Below, piece after piece: positions 12,826-22,639 of a stretch of 64,000 nt of DNA (position 1 is its first letter; each line of letters opens with the position of its first letter). A program made the translations under genes and the position numbers. A model generated the notes under the pieces. It was not told the DNA's origin, searched no databases, and saw nothing but the letters and a program-made list of their open reading frames with translations. The stretch comes from Arenicola marina (lineage: Eukaryota; Annelida; Polychaeta; Arenicolidae): positions 22,079,911 to 22,143,910 of the forward strand of contig OZ025256.1 in assembly GCA_964019135.1 (NCBI GenBank). The letters are read 5' to 3'.

Positions 12826-12962
12826 CCTCAGCTACTCTTGACCCCTGGGCTGCTGGGATGTTGGCTGTTGGGCAGATAACGTGCAATATGACTCAACAAT
12901 TATATTTTGACCAAGGCAAATCATCAATAACACTTTGTTGCTTTGTTTACTTGCAGACAAGT

Positions 12963-13262
12963 ATGGAATCTGAAAAACTGTACAGCGTAGTTAGCGGTGA
13001 AGAGTGTAGCGAGACGAAAACCCACGTCATGTCTTGCGATGATGACCTAGAAACCATGGGTAAGTCGCACGAAAAGCCGGCGAAGTGGAAGAAGCAACCA
13101 TGTCCCATATGTAAGAAATTATATTTTCACACTCAAAGGTACTTGCGTGACATGCATGGGTTCACCGTGCAAGCTGGCCAAACATACAGAAAGGCACAAG
13201 GCGCTAACTTACGACCATGTCTGGCTGTTTCTGGCTGCCAGTGCCGGAGCTCGTCAAATTAA
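12963..13262 (+). CDS. zinc-finger protein exon, partial gene
   Basis: The acceptor TTGTTTACTTGCAG ends at 12,956 and the first ATG follows at 12,963. The 99-residue product is acidic at its N-terminus. At about residues 47-65 it has a finger-like motif CPICKK..HTQRYLRDMH, resembling the C-x2-C...HL..H fingers of marine-invertebrate and fish transposon-associated proteins. About 20 residues further on, RPCLAVSGCQC looks like the start of a second finger, but the frame stops at TAA 13,260 before its histidines. Alternative donors exist inside the exon (GTAAGT after 13,059 and GTACTT within the finger), so the true 3' border is unsure. A fragment of a zinc-finger gene is likely; its function is unknown. 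Confidence 0.5.
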   Translation: MESEKLYSVVSGEECSETKTHVMSCDDDLETMGKSHEKPAKWKKQPCPICKKLYFHTQRYLRDMHGFTVQAGQTYRKAQGANLRPCLAVSGCQCRSSSN

Positions 13263-13339
13263 AATAAAAGCAGTTATTTGCTCAATGTATATTGTGATTA
13301 TCTTAAATACTGTTCTAGTAATTGCATTTGTCTTCACAG

Positions 13340-13458
13340 GAGACACAGCGAAGGACCCGGTAGAAGTACCCGGCATCTCTAAAGAAGAAGTTGAGGGAGC
13401 TTTTTACCAACACGGGCATCACGGTGCCTCTCTCGCACTGACATCAGGAAATGCATGA
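13340..13458 (+). pseudogene. candidate downstream exon, frame unclear
   Basis: TGTCTTCACAG gives a good acceptor at 13,339. One frame stays open to TGA at 13,456-13,458 (…TAKDPVEVPGISKEEV…). Another frame contains KKLRELFTNTGITVPLS and, after a one-base shift, TDIRKCMRKRADVL. That looks more protein-like and resembles the tail that often follows such fingers. I read this as a decayed exon of the same gene. Confidence 0.3.
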
Positions 13459-13487
13459 GAAAGCGTGCCGATGTCCTCCTCGGGCCG

Positions 13488-14095
13488 TGGGACTCTGGTG
13501 GGGGTGCCAGGATGTGAGGCTGTAGTCGTGAGGCTGTAGTCATGAGGCCGTGGGACTCTGGTGGGGGTGCCAGGATGTGAAACTGTGGTCATGAGGCCGT
13601 GGGACTCTGATGGGGGTGCCTAGGGTGTGAGGCTGTAGTCATGAGGCCGTGGGACTCTGGTGGGGGTGCCAGGACGTGAGACTGTAGTCATGAGGCCATG
13701 GGACTCTGGTGGGGGGTCCTAGGGTGTGAGACTGTAGTCATGAGGCCGTAGGCCTCTGGTGGGGGTGCCAGGATGTGAGACTGTAGTCATGAGGCCATGG
13801 GACTCTGGTGGGGGGTCCTAGGGTGTGAGACTGTAGTCATGAGGCCGTGGGACTCCTAATGGGGGGTCCTAGGGTGTGAGACTGTAGTCATGAGGCCGTG
13901 GGACTCTGGTGGGGGTGCCAGGATGTGAGACTGTAGTCATGAGGCCGTGGGACTCTGATGGGGGTGCCTATGGTGTGAGACTGTAGTCGTGAGACCGTGG
14001 GAATTTAGTGGGGGTGCCTAGGGTGTGAGATTGGTGAGGGTGTGGGAATGGTGTGGGGGTACCTAGGGTGTGCGACTGTGGTCGGTAATATTCAC
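13488..14095 (+). repeat. 49-bp minisatellite, about 12 units
   Basis: The unit contains GGTGGGGGTGCCAGGATGTG, AGACTGTAGT and CATGAGGCCGTGGGACTCT, with degenerate copies towards the right end. It starts about 30 bp after the candidate zinc-finger tail exon. Confidence 0.9.
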
Positions 14096-14555
14096 CTGGG
14101 CGTTTGGGGGTGTAATGGGGGGGAGGGGGGGTGGAGGGGGGTCCTCATCACAGCGTTAAATTATTAAGTGAGGCATGAGATGGAAGTTTGGAGTGTACTG
14201 GTGGTTTAAATACACGTCAATGCTCGGGATACTTCAGGACGTACTTTCTGTTGTATAATTTACGATTTGAAAACCCACGTTATTACTTTCCAATGCATTA
14301 TTCAAAGAAGACAACCTTTTTTAAGAAATAAACGTTAACATCAAAGCGCTTTGTTTGTATTTCTATTTTTATGTTGCTGCCAAGCAGCTACTTGATATTG
14401 TTCAGTGTTTGCAACGATGGACATATATACTATTGAAAGAATTTATCGAAATGGTGCACGGGATGGTAACAAAATATTTCTTTGGGAGCATTTATCCCCC
14501 CTTGTGGGAGAAATTAGTTATTGAGCAAGGTTACGAAGGCCAAAAGAGATAGGTC
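14096..14555. other. G-run and unique sequence, no gene seen
   Basis: A G-rich run lies at about 14,117-14,145. The following frame (14,355-14,552) encodes 65 residues without a recognisable domain. Confidence 0.4.
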
Positions 14556-14665
14556 CATTTAGCCAGGTTACATAGGCCGCTGTAGGTTACAGAGGCCATC
14601 GGAAAAGGTGCATAGTCCATTTTAGGTTACATAGGCCAAAACGTGAGGTTACAGCGGCCATATTT
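14556..14665 (+). repeat. short AGGTTACATAG-type repeat, downstream copy
   Basis: Four degenerate units (AGGTTACATAGGCC, AGGTTACAGAGGCC, AGGTTACATAGGCC, AGGTTACAGCGGCC) match the block at 6,515-6,600 in order and spacing. Confidence 0.6.
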
Positions 14666-14784
14666 CGGCGCACTGGGCGACCTCTCCCGCTGGACCTCCT
14701 CTCCCCGCGGGTGCCTTAGATACCTGCCAGACACGCACTGTCTCCCCTACGACCTCCCCACTACGGTTCCTCTACATTACGGTA

Positions 14785-14985
14785 GCCCTGGCACTAAAAT
14801 ATCGGTTGGGGGTGCAAAGTCTCACATCAGAAGCAGTATCCATGAGATTCGGTCCCCGCCACCACACCTCCCCCCACCCCGCCCCTGAGATATATAGCAT
14901 ACGGTAGGCCTGTCTCTAAGATATCGATAGAGGGTGCAAATTTTCACAGGAGAAGCAGTATCCTTGAGATTCGGTACCCCCTCTG
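14785..14985 (+). repeat. two-copy degenerate direct repeat of about 120 bp
   Basis: ATATCGGTTGGGGGTGCAAA...AGAAGCAGTATCCATGAGATTCGGT recurs 120 bp later as ATATCGATAGAGGGTGCAAA...AGAAGCAGTATCCTTGAGATTCGGT. Confidence 0.6.
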
Positions 14986-17309
14986 TGATATCTCTGGGCC
15001 ATTAATTCCTAGCTAGCAAACCATGTTACGTCTCATATAATAGGTACATATCTCGGCCAACACACTGGCACTATTTTATAGTTGTGCATTGTTTATTAAC
15101 AACATAATTTAACACCAAAGACACAAAGGTAAAAGTGGCCAACGTGCCGCGAGTCGGATCAAGTTCGCCAGCAACAACGCTGCTAACAAATGCTCGTTTC
15201 GTCCCAAAAATATTTAGTTCCACGAAATTGAGCACAAAAAACATTTCACAGAGTCAAAAGACTAATTAGATAGACCAAGTTTATAGACTGCCATATTCCT
15301 AAAGTCAACGGCATAACAAAAAACAGTCAAAGGCAGTGCACTCCACCCCGGTTTCACCTTTCTCGCTGGAGTCGCCACACAAACTACACAAGGCGAACGT
15401 GCCCCATCGTCGGAGCCCTAATTTTCTAAATTTCACTTTGGAAATTATGCCCTTTCTGTACAATGAGGTACAAATGACTTTTCCAAAAAATTGATTGTCT
15501 TTTGTAGTAGCCACAACAGCAAATAGTACCTTCGCGCTGCCCCCCTCCCCCTTCTGTGTCCGTCCATTGATTTACTGTCCACGTGTCCATATATAATGTA
15601 ATGACCTGCAACAGAGACGCAGCCCCTAGCACAGTGAGTCTTCAGCGGAGGGTGGTTTTGGGCCTTATGCCAGAAATTACGTCACGCGCAGGCAACGTTC
15701 TCACCGCTTTAGAAAACAGGACTCTTTAAAACCACTTTGGTCCCAATTTAAGTCTTTGGCTGTGCTACTTGGGTTATCGAAAGAAGGAAAATACTCCGGC
15801 GCGAACAGGGCATATGGACAACGAGAGAAAAGTGCGACAAAAAACACTTTCTATGTCAACAGCAATATATGCTCAAGAGCTGCAGGTTTGGAGACAAAAA
15901 TTAGTCTCAGATGGACACATCGACCAAAATTGGGAGATTTCTGCTCCGGGGATTGAGACAAAAAGTCGGAAAGCAATCCCAGTGAGCTACATTGGTCTGC
16001 ACCGTTACAATATTTGAACCCAATATTTCACCTCAGAAATTTACTATTATTACTACATATAAAGTTACTAGAAATCTCCGCATGCGTCATGTCCGCGATG
16101 GTCAGTTGGGCGAGGGTACTCGCTTTCCATGTGGAACAAAATCAATTATTATCCGTATAACGGATCAAATTTGCATATGATCCTTTTCACGAACATGCCC
16201 GATCGATATGCTAGATTTACAACGAAAGTAATTGCCTTGGTCAACTGTGATTGTGTGTTATTCCCTGGCCGATAATATAAGGATGTAGTCCATTGCTTTG
16301 CTGTCCTTGTCACCGACACCCGACACAAATAGGGATCAGATCGAAAACTAACCAATTACCCCTGTAGCATTTACAATAAAGTATAATTTGTGCACACTTT
16401 TTCAGCCACTAACACGTCGGGACATGGCCAAAAGCAGCAACACACATAGAACTGTGAAAGGTACTCTGTAAAATAGCATTCCAGCAAACATAAAGCATTG
16501 GCTAATCAGTCCTTGCAATCCGTAGATTAGAATTTTTCATTTTGCCACCAGCTAGTCAAGCTAAGTGGTAGTGCATCATTTAAATTGTGCACCATTTTAC
16601 ACACTGCATTATAACCATCTCCACAAACCATAAGGGAAAGATTTTGTCACCGCACTGTACCTTTCATTTGTTGACCCGTGTGTAGCTTAATCACACCTGC
16701 TTACGACCTGTGAGCAACTTTACAGCAAAGAGAACCGCTCCCCTCAAGCTATGCAGGTATTGGATTTGCCCCTCTTTGTCGAGGTGCACCGGTGTACGGC
16801 CGTAAAGGCCGCGCGGCATGAGGGCCGCGCGATTTCCCCACCCCCTACAAGGGGTGGGGGAGCGCGGGGGGGGGGGGGAGGGGTAGGGGGGCGTGCGTCG
16901 GGTAGGCGGGTGCGGCAGGGGATTAGCGGCTGGGCAGATAAGGCAGAGTCGGGTGCAGGGGTGCAGATTCGGCAGACAGACTGATTGATTGCGATTAAGC
17001 AATTAGTCACGAAGGCGCAATACGGTAGATACATATTTATTGACAACTACTGACAACTACTTCAAACAAAACAAAACGGTAGATACAAATGTAGACAATG
17101 TCCTACGGGACCTCCGCTCTCGGCAGCCTCCTCGGGCCTGATGTCGCTCCGGGTCGGCCTCTACTTTACTCCATGGCCGCTCCGGGACCTCTGCTCCGAG
17201 TACGGCAGCCTCCGGGACCTCCACTCCGGGTCCGGCACACATCCCCCTCCGCACACACACACCACCACCCCGCTCCCCCCCCCCCCCCCACCACACCCCC
17301 GTCCTCCTC
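14986..17309. other. unique sequence with GC-rich hairpin, no gene seen
   Basis: I find no supported exon here. At 16,837-16,861 CCCCACCCCCTACAAGGGGTGGGG forms a hairpin next to a G-run (16,861-16,882), and a C-run lies at 17,274-17,290. Confidence 0.4.
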
Positions 17310-18027
17310 AACCCCCTAACATCCGCGCGGCCCTTGTGCCATGCGGCCCTTATGCCTGACATCCGGTGCACCCCGTCGTTGTGAAGGCAATCGCGCCACT
17401 TGGCCCACATTCCTTGCTTGTGTGGCCAGTAATTGAGGGTTTTGGCCTCGCTGCATAACGCGTGTAGATCTAATTGTTTATTCACCGTCACCATAGCCGA
17501 CCAGTATTTGGTGAAAGGGACACGGGGCGAGCTCCTTCCAAGCAACTGGGCGATAACAACATGTGCAGCGGATGATGCTGGTTGTATGATGCGACGCGCC
17601 AACATCAAAATGTGGGTAGGTAGCAAGCTCGTCAGCCAGGGCAACAGTTGTTCTGATCACAGTCATTTTCTCCGATGAGCAATATAACGACGTCGGGGTT
17701 CTTTCTGGTCATTTCGGCGATGTCCCTGCATGCTTTTGGTACCGTTAGACCTCCTTCTGCGTGAAACAATATGTGAAAGCTATCCTGGCGTAACCGCAAA
17801 TTGTTCCACAGGCCGTGGCCATTTTTGGTTTCGGCAGTGCAGTGCGGCAGAGTTCTTTCCGCGGCGATAAATTCCTCAGCACGTCGAACAAATGAGTGGC
17901 CTACAATCGTAAAAGCTCCCATCGGCGGCACGATGACCACTGCTACAAGCTGACGTATATTTCGTGCCAGCACCACGCGAAAATTCGCCAAAACAAAGGT
18001 GAAAAGTTCATTTTCAACAATAACCAC
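17310..18027 (-). pseudogene. SGNH/GDSL-hydrolase-like domain, frameshifted
   Basis: On the minus strand one frame reads TIVGHSFVRRAEEF near 17,910 (block I, the serine in GHS) and PDVVILLIGENDCDQ near 17,660 (block III, GxND). A second frame supplies TVALADELA just downstream. A third carries HVVIAQLLGR, then WPHKQGMW and DGVHRMSG near 17,370 (block V, Asp and His). So all the blocks of an SGNH fold are present in order over about 240 residues, but in three frames, meaning at least two frameshifts around 17,600-17,640. Such domains are common as retroelement-associated or solitary hydrolases in marine invertebrates. No intron with good sites removes the shifts, so I call it a decayed copy. 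Confidence 0.7.
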
Positions 18028-18358
18028 TGATAACGTCCTTTAATGTTTTCACGGGAAGGAAGTAGCCTGCCAGAGTCGCGTTCCTTTGCCACCTCCTGAT
18101 TGGGCCACTTTCACACGTGACCCCGATCTAAGCGATCATTCGTTCTTTTTGTCCGGCTTCAACGAAGACGCCCGAGTGTAGCCGAGGCACGACGAACGAA
18201 AAGACTTGTGTGCGTTGAACTTTGCGGGTGTCTTATGACTGAAGTACCACGTTATGACCGCGTTGACATAACCGTTAACGCCCTGCGTACGTGAACTAAC
18301 CTTTTTGGCATGACCTTATGTTGCTAGCTCCATGCACTACATCACAGATTTGTGTATA
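18028..18358. other. unique sequence, no gene seen
   Basis: Nothing supported by frame, repeat or splice signals. Confidence 0.4.
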
Positions 18359-18540
18359 CAGTGGTCCCTGCATTATAGGTCCCTCTATTATACGATTCCC
18401 TCCGTTATCTGGTCTTTTCTCTGTGTACGGAACACTTTTACATGTTAAAGCCCCTTTATTATGCGACTCTCGCTAATGCGACTGATCACCTATTTTGGAT
18501 CTCGGACTCCATTATTATCCGGTAATGTCGTGTTCCTCGG
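18359..18540 (+). mobile_element. pogo/Tigger-like element end, solo
   Basis: CAGTGGTCCCTGCATTATAG directly follows a TA dinucleotide (18,357-18,358). It continues with the degenerate 'ATTATACGA/ATTATGCGA' internal repetition typical of pogo/Tigger-type (Tc1/mariner) termini. No matching opposite end lies in the window, so it is a fragment. The assignment rests on the terminal motif alone. Confidence 0.35.
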
Positions 18541-18624
18541 ACATTAACTTACACATCAACCAACCATAACCCGCATCCGCAGCCATAGTCCCGCGCACGG
18601 GGGCTTTCTGTGGTATAATCGTCC

Positions 18625-18915
18625 CCTCCCTCCCTCAATGCCACCGTCTCTTCTGCCATCCCTCAATGCCACCGTCTCTTCCGCCCTCCCTCCAAGCCAC
18701 CGTCTCTTCCGCCCTCCCTCGAAGCCACCGTCTCTTCCGCCCTCCCTCCAAGCCACCGTCTCTTCCGCCCTCCCTCCAAGCCACCGTCTCTTCCGCCCTC
18801 CCTCCAAGCCACCGTCTCTTCCGCCCTCCCTCCAAGCCACCGTCTCTTCCGCCCTCCCTCGAAGCCACCGTCTCTTCCGCCCTCCCTCCAAGCCACCGTC
18901 TCTTCCGCCCTCTCT
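18625..18915 (+). repeat. 28-bp minisatellite, about 10 units
   Basis: The unit is GCCACCGTCTCTTCCGCCCT plus CCCTCCAA. Open frames on both strands here (such as PPSLPPSLQATVSSALP) come from the repeat. Confidence 0.9.
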
Positions 18916-18974
18916 CTCTCTCTTCCCGGCTGCAACCCTCCATGCATCTCACACCCACCCGCTTCGGGAGTCCT

Positions 18975-19465
18975 AGCCCGCATTCGGAGCCATAGCCCAG
19001 AGCCATAGACCGGTGACCGAAGCCTAGAGCAATAGTCCAGCGCACGGAACCCTAGTTCGTGTCCGGAGCCATAGCCCGCAGCCATAGCGCGCATCCGGAG
19101 CCATGGGCCGCAGCCATAGTCCGGAGCCATAGACTGGCGACCGGAGCCTGGAGCGCCAACCCAGGGCACGGAGACATAGTCCAGCGCAGTTAGCCATAGC
19201 CCGCGCCCGGAGTCGTAATCCAACGCCATAACCAGCGCTCGGAGCCATAGCCCGCGCTCGGAGCCATAGCTCGTGCTCAGAGCCATAGCCCGCGCTCGGA
19301 GCCATAGCTCGTGCTCGGAGCCATAGCCCGCGCTTGGAAGCATAGCTCGTGCCCAGAGCCATAGCCCGCGCCCACAGCCTCCCGGAGCCATGGCCTGGCG
19401 ACCGGAGCCATAACCCATAGCCTGGAGCCCTAAGCCGCGCCGGAGCCATAGCCCGCGCCCTAAAC
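18975..19465 (+). repeat. 19-bp minisatellite, degenerate, partly dimeric
   Basis: Units are GAGCCATAGCCCGCGCTCG and GAGCCATAGCTCGTGCTCG. They alternate as a 38-bp dimer between about 19,225 and 19,345 and are more degenerate on both sides. Confidence 0.85.
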
Positions 19466-20415
19466 TACAAGAAAAGTTCCTAGAATAAAGTGTAGTGACT
19501 TACATTTGGAAATTTTGCTTATACCCTGCTGCTTAGCGTCCTACATATATATGACGCCCAAAATTTTCATATTCAAATAAAGAAGCAGCTTTCAGATTGC
19601 AAACATGTCTTTCTGTCCTTCTTGATGATAATAAATGGCAAAGAAATAAAACTTTGTCGACGCCGTCTCTGCCTGGGCATTAATGGATTAAGAATATGTT
19701 CTCTGTTTTAATGCATTTTGCCTCCATTATCCATCAAAAACTATTGTAGTTGGAGAGTGGCCATGAAAGTTTTTCCATTTTATCGCTATGGGCAGCAACA
19801 TAGTCATCTATATATGAGACACTTTCTGGTCATTTTTCCATGTAAAACTTACTTTACAATAATAGCTTGCTAGAGCACACTTAATATTTATTTGTTTAAA
19901 ATGTTGTCGAAAAATTATTTCTACATGTAGCTTTGAAGAAGATAAATAAGTACAGCTGGTGCCTTTTTTACCAATAGGACAGGGTCATATTTGTCCTGGG
20001 GGGTACTTAATACACCGCTGGCTTTACAGCCCCCCTTTGTTACCTCCAAAAGGTGCCCCGATGGACTTCGCACCATTCGGAAGGACTTTTCACCTCAAGG
20101 ATCTGCACAGAAGGGGTATCCTATATTGACTTGCTCTATGTGTCACAGCTCTAGGCAGACCTGTTCGACATTTTCCCCCAGCAAAACCGCTCTGTATTCA
20201 CATATTTCTATAGGGGTATGTTTTTCATTATTTCCGCTATATAGGGGTATCCCACTATGCATCCAGTTTGGTATATACATACATGCTGCTAAAATGACCC
20301 TATATTTAGGCTTGAATGAAGTAACTTTTAGCTGGTGTGTTGCAGTGAAAATATGCCTTAATCTTCTAATATATAACTATTATGCACATCTACCATATTT
20401 CATGTATATTTTCAG
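19466..20415 (+). other. unique sequence with an open frame of unknown meaning
   Basis: A frame from 19,991 to 20,500 is open for 169 codons. Its first part (PPFVTSKRCPDGLRTIRKDF at about residues 14-33) looks protein-like and follows a possible acceptor TGGCTTTACAG. The middle looks intronic. I do not recognise a family. Confidence 0.25.
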
Positions 20416-20496
20416 ACACTATGTTTTTGGACACCCCTCTAAAGCCCTGAAAATGATGAAATTGGTGTATTGCATGTATTCGGACATCCAACGCAG
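20416..20496 (+). CDS. candidate internal exon, unknown gene
   Basis: A strong acceptor (ATGTATATTTTCAG) and a donor (CGCAG|GTAACT) bracket 81 bp that is open in only one frame (HYVFGHPSKALKMMKLV...SDIQR). It enters and leaves in phase 2. It does not join in frame directly to the exon at 21,974, so an intermediate exon would be needed. The family is not recognised. Confidence 0.3.
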
Positions 20497-20999
20497 GTAA
20501 CTTTTCAAGCGCATACTGTTGGATCTAACATACCAATTCTTGGAGGCCCCTTTGTTATTGCGTAGTGCTGGCCACCATCATTGATTATAGATCTCTTTTT
20601 TTATGTATGTGATCGGACAGTAGATATGAGAGTCCATTTTTTACTGTCAATATTCGGAGAACCAGAAAACTAATTTTCCTATGCATATTGATATGATATA
20701 TTAGGTGAATTTCAGCTACATACTTTCATGTATATCGTAGTATAGGGCGACCTTTAATATTACAGTTGGGTTTAGAAGTATCGCCATTTTCCTTATTATA
20801 AGTTGAGTAAACATATTCGGGTGAATCACAATCAAGGTAATTATTACCAGTCACATATGATGAAAAAAATTAAAGTTGTATCCCGCTAAAGGTTGTACCA
20901 TATTACAACATATCAGTCGATAGTTCATAATCTGTATTTTTATGGCACAAGCATATCTGGGTGAAAATACATGCTTTACCATGTCCTGAAAGGTAGGCA

Positions 21000-21370
21000 G
21001 GGGTACGTACACTACAATCTACAGTCATACCTCTGGAATATTACACAACGATCTGTCTTTCAAAAACATCAGTTAAATAAATACTTCATCATAGTTAGGT
21101 CGATGGACTAACAATTGTGTCCCAGAATCCTTAGCCTTTTTTGTATGATTTAATTACTTGAATACTGTTTGAATGTGGGGGTACGTACACTACATAAGGG
21201 TACGTACACTACAATCAAACTTTGCATATGAAGGGAACATTACAATATTGCACTCTTTTTCTGGGATAATAACATTATAACATATCATTATAGAATAAGA
21301 CATAGGCCATAATAAAAAAAGAACTGCTTCACTTATCTTGCAAATTCAGGAGGGGGTACGTACACTACAT
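21000..21370 (+). repeat. four copies of GGGTACGTACACTACA-type motif
   Basis: The motif GGTACGTACACTACA, with palindromic GTACGTAC inside it, occurs at about 21,002, 21,180, 21,199 and 21,355 in otherwise dissimilar AT-rich DNA. Confidence 0.7.
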
Positions 21371-21973
21371 AATTTTCAGCATATTTTGGCTTTAGTCATC
21401 AAAGTGTATTTTCATATTACTGAAGACTGCTTGACATTAGTCATTTGTTATTGTTATTTGGCTTGTAATAAATTCTGATTTTTTCTTTCTTTAATACAAC
21501 GTTTTTATGATATGGATATTACCCAATCACAATTCTTTGTGTTAAATGGAGGTTTTCGTAACAAATGGATATTTTTTCATTAATGACTTCAGACGGAACA
21601 TTAGGATATTTAAAATGAACCCTCGTAAACGATGGAATTTCATCAATTTTAGATCATAAAATAACTAATTTTGTTTCAAACGTTTAGATTTGAATAATTT
21701 TTTCTTTAATTTTATGTATTTAAGTAGCCCAATGAAGATTTTACCTACACCTTTTATTTCTTATACTGTAAACTCTGTTAAATATCATGTAACAGTCTTA
21801 GTTTTGATTTTTACCTTGATTGACCCTATTCAAAGTTAATTTAATTAGTTAATTTAATATGATTGGCGTCATTAGCTTCATCTGCAAAAGTTACCATGTT
21901 TAATTATTTGCATATTATATTTTTATTTAACGCATTGAATGATATTCTCTCTCTCGGTGATTTCAACATATAG

Positions 21974-22052
21974 ATCGATGCTTATATGAACAAGTATGAT
22001 CCTCCAATGGTTTGGATCAGCTTTGAACCTGATGGTGTGTTGCATGTGAAAG
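21974..22052 (+). CDS. candidate penultimate exon, unknown gene
   Basis: It runs from an acceptor (CATATAG) to a consensus donor (AAAG|GTATGT). One frame is open (IDAYMNKYDPPMVWISF..., about 26 residues) and ends in phase 1. It joins in frame to the short exon at 22,450. The domain is not recognised. Confidence 0.35.
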
Positions 22053-22449
22053 GTATGTAGACATAACAAAACTGAAACAAAATGTACCGGTACGTAAACA
22101 ATATGAACATGAAGTCCTGAAATGCATATTTACCTCATGAATCATAAATATATATTCTTTTAGTGTTTTGTTTTAGCATATGTAGTAATCTTTATTCTTA
22201 AGTTTAAGAATCATATATATATGCCCCAACCTAATATATTTAATAGATTAACTCGGTACAATATATAATACGTATACCATTATATAATATATTAACTATA
22301 ATAGAAAAGAGTCTAATTCCAAGTCCAGATTTAGTGATATTGCTGCAGTTTTAGTGGTATGTGGCAAATAATATACAAATTAAAGGCCAATAAACAATGC
22401 ATGAATTTGCTAAAACATAATATTGCACTATCTTACTATGTTTATATAG

Positions 22450-22481
22450 GTGTGATGTCTCGGCCCAAGCCCAGTGGATAA
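22450..22481 (+). CDS. candidate terminal exon, unknown gene
   Basis: This exon follows the acceptor TTTATATAG. It completes the split glycine codon from 22,052 and reads VMSRPKPSG before TAA at 22,479. The 32-bp satellite begins only about 160 bp downstream. Confidence 0.3.
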
Positions 22482-22639
22482 CAGTCACCCAGAGCCTCGG
22501 GCCAGGCGGCAACTTGCCTTTGGTCTAATGCGGGTGGTGTTTGCCTTGCATAATGCGAAGGATCGCCGGATAGAATGCCGTCAGTTCGTGGTGGGAACTT
22601 TCGGTGTCCATTCGGGCCTGGGACCAGAAGACACCTTGC

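Noticed and set aside
10870..12886. Long frames on both strands (PLSAPGPLYP and GTGDLGRSG repeats), suggesting a repetitive secreted or collagen-like protein
   Set aside because: The 27-bp unit lacks stops in several frames, so open frames arise on both strands at once. Frequent 26-bp units break each frame, and no start, signal peptide or splice context supports a gene.
16691..17644. Proline-rich frames around 16.7-17.3 kb
   Set aside because: They derive from C-rich and G-rich low-complexity DNA. Only the minus-strand SGNH homology in part of this region is credible.
18556..19449. Frames of 110-250 codons rich in EGGRDGG and PPSLPPSL
   Set aside because: They coincide with the 28-bp and 19-bp minisatellites and show no non-repetitive protein content.
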